A stretch of 42,116 bases of DNA. Origin: an uncultured Flavobacteriaceae bacterium (lineage in GTDB: Bacteria; Bacteroidota; Bacteroidia; Flavobacteriales; Flavobacteriaceae). Position 1 is the stretch's first letter. The number at the start of each line of letters is the position of its first letter. Below the pieces are notes generated by a model. That model did not search any database and was not told where the DNA came from. It was given only the letters and a program-made list of their open reading frames with translations. Below, piece after piece: positions 41,693 to 42,116 of the stretch. The stretch lies in contig CAJWFY010000002.1 of NCBI GenBank assembly GCA_913031655.1, forward strand, positions 1-42,116, given 5' to 3'. The position numbers and the translations under genes were made by a program.

Positions 41693-42116
41693 ATGAAAAA
41701 AATAACTTTATTTTTAACAGCTATTCTTATCTCAGGATTCTGTTATTCGCAAAACACTATAACTGGTACGGTTGTAGATTCAGAGTTAGGCACTGGCCTT
41801 CCTGGAGCTACAGTGCTCGTTAAAGGAACTTCAAATGGGGTTTCTACAGATTTTGATGGTAAATTTACCATCAACTCCCCTGTTTCTGGAGTTTTAGTAG
41901 TTTCTTTTATAGGTTACGATTCTCAAGAAATTGATTTTAGCAAATCTATGCAGGTAGATATTTCTTTAATTCCAAGTGCTAGTGAATTAGACGGAATAAC
42001 TGTATTTGGAACGGTTGATTTCGCTATAGACAGACAAACGCCTGTTGCAGTTTCAACTCTAACAGCTTCAGAAATTCAAGAAAGAATTGGAAATTTAGAA
42101 CTTCCTGAAATACTTA
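41693..42116 (+). CDS. SusC/RagA-type TonB-linked outer-membrane protein, 5' part
   Basis: The first 141 codons of an open frame that runs off the right edge. A signal peptide (about 1-20, ending CYSQ) is followed by a carboxypeptidase D regulatory-like domain (about 21-105) with ITGTVVDSELGTGLPGATVLVKGTSNG, DFDGKFTI and VVSFIGYDSQEIDF, the hallmark N-terminus of SusC-like transporters. The TonB-box and plug region begin after ELDGITVFGTV. SusC proteins import glycans or peptides with a SusD lipoprotein, which would be expected downstream of the window. The ligand cannot be told. Confidence 0.9.
   Translation, partial: MKKITLFLTAILISGFCYSQNTITGTVVDSELGTGLPGATVLVKGTSNGVSTDFDGKFTINSPVSGVLVVSFIGYDSQEIDFSKSMQVDISLIPSASELDGITVFGTVDFAIDRQTPVAVSTLTASEIQERIGNLELPEIL

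Overview
The window looks like about 42 kb of core chromosome from a marine-type member of the Flavobacteriia (phylum Bacteroidota). This rests on very AT-rich DNA, a complete moxR-DUF58-batABCDE operon, two TonB-linked outer-membrane proteins (one of SusC type), the gene orders yicC-gmk-nadD and ileS-dksA-like-lspA, and repeated matches to the Bacteroidota -7 promoter element TAnnTTTG just upstream of genes. Coding density is very high. Many genes are 2-10 bases apart or overlap, and several convergent pairs share their stop codons, which suggests a streamlined genome. No tRNA, rRNA, CRISPR, phage or insertion sequence was seen.

Layout. Positions 1-511 hold no convincing gene. 512-3670 carries a DUF3109 protein, MarC and a small membrane protein, a dCMP deaminase, a HupE/UreJ-like protein and a TerB-DnaJ protein. 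3763-5655 holds a bacilliredoxin converging on an orphan sensor kinase. 5829-8581 is a two-gene unit: a beta-lactamase-fold serine hydrolase and a fused oligopeptide-type ABC ATPase, preceded by a perfect palindrome at the start codon. 8625-12176 carries a small membrane protein, gpsA, pheS with its usual small neighbour, and cvpA. 12156-20968 is the bat (aerotolerance) operon, read leftward from moxR to batE. 21078-24754 (minus strand) holds nadD, gmk, yicC, a DUF1080 protein with a lipoprotein cytochrome c, and an ArsC/Spx-like protein. 24817-34446 (plus strand) holds a Cys/Met-metabolism PLP enzyme, glutamate dehydrogenase, recO, a TonB-dependent receptor, ileS and a DksA-like gene, followed by lspA. 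35103-35980 (minus) has a folate cyclo-ligase and a DUF3784 protein. 36027-41545 (plus) has uvrC, a DUF3108 protein, an M23 peptidase lipoprotein and pgi. A SusC-like gene starts at 41693 and runs off the end.

Together the genes cover central metabolism (gpsA, pgi, gdhA, PLP enzyme, NAD and GMP synthesis), translation (pheS, ileS), DNA repair (uvrC, recO), envelope biogenesis (lspA, M23, bat, TonB receptors) and redox functions. I did not find a clearly new multi-gene system. The points most worth a second look are: an IleRS whose HIGH signature reads GIHH, the altered motif known from IleRS2 enzymes that are extremely tolerant of mupirocin; the 13-bp perfect inverted repeat overlapping the start codon of the serine hydrolase-ABC unit; palindromes placed exactly over the stop codons of convergent genes; the Lys/Asp minisatellite in batC; and the cytochrome c-DUF1080 pair.
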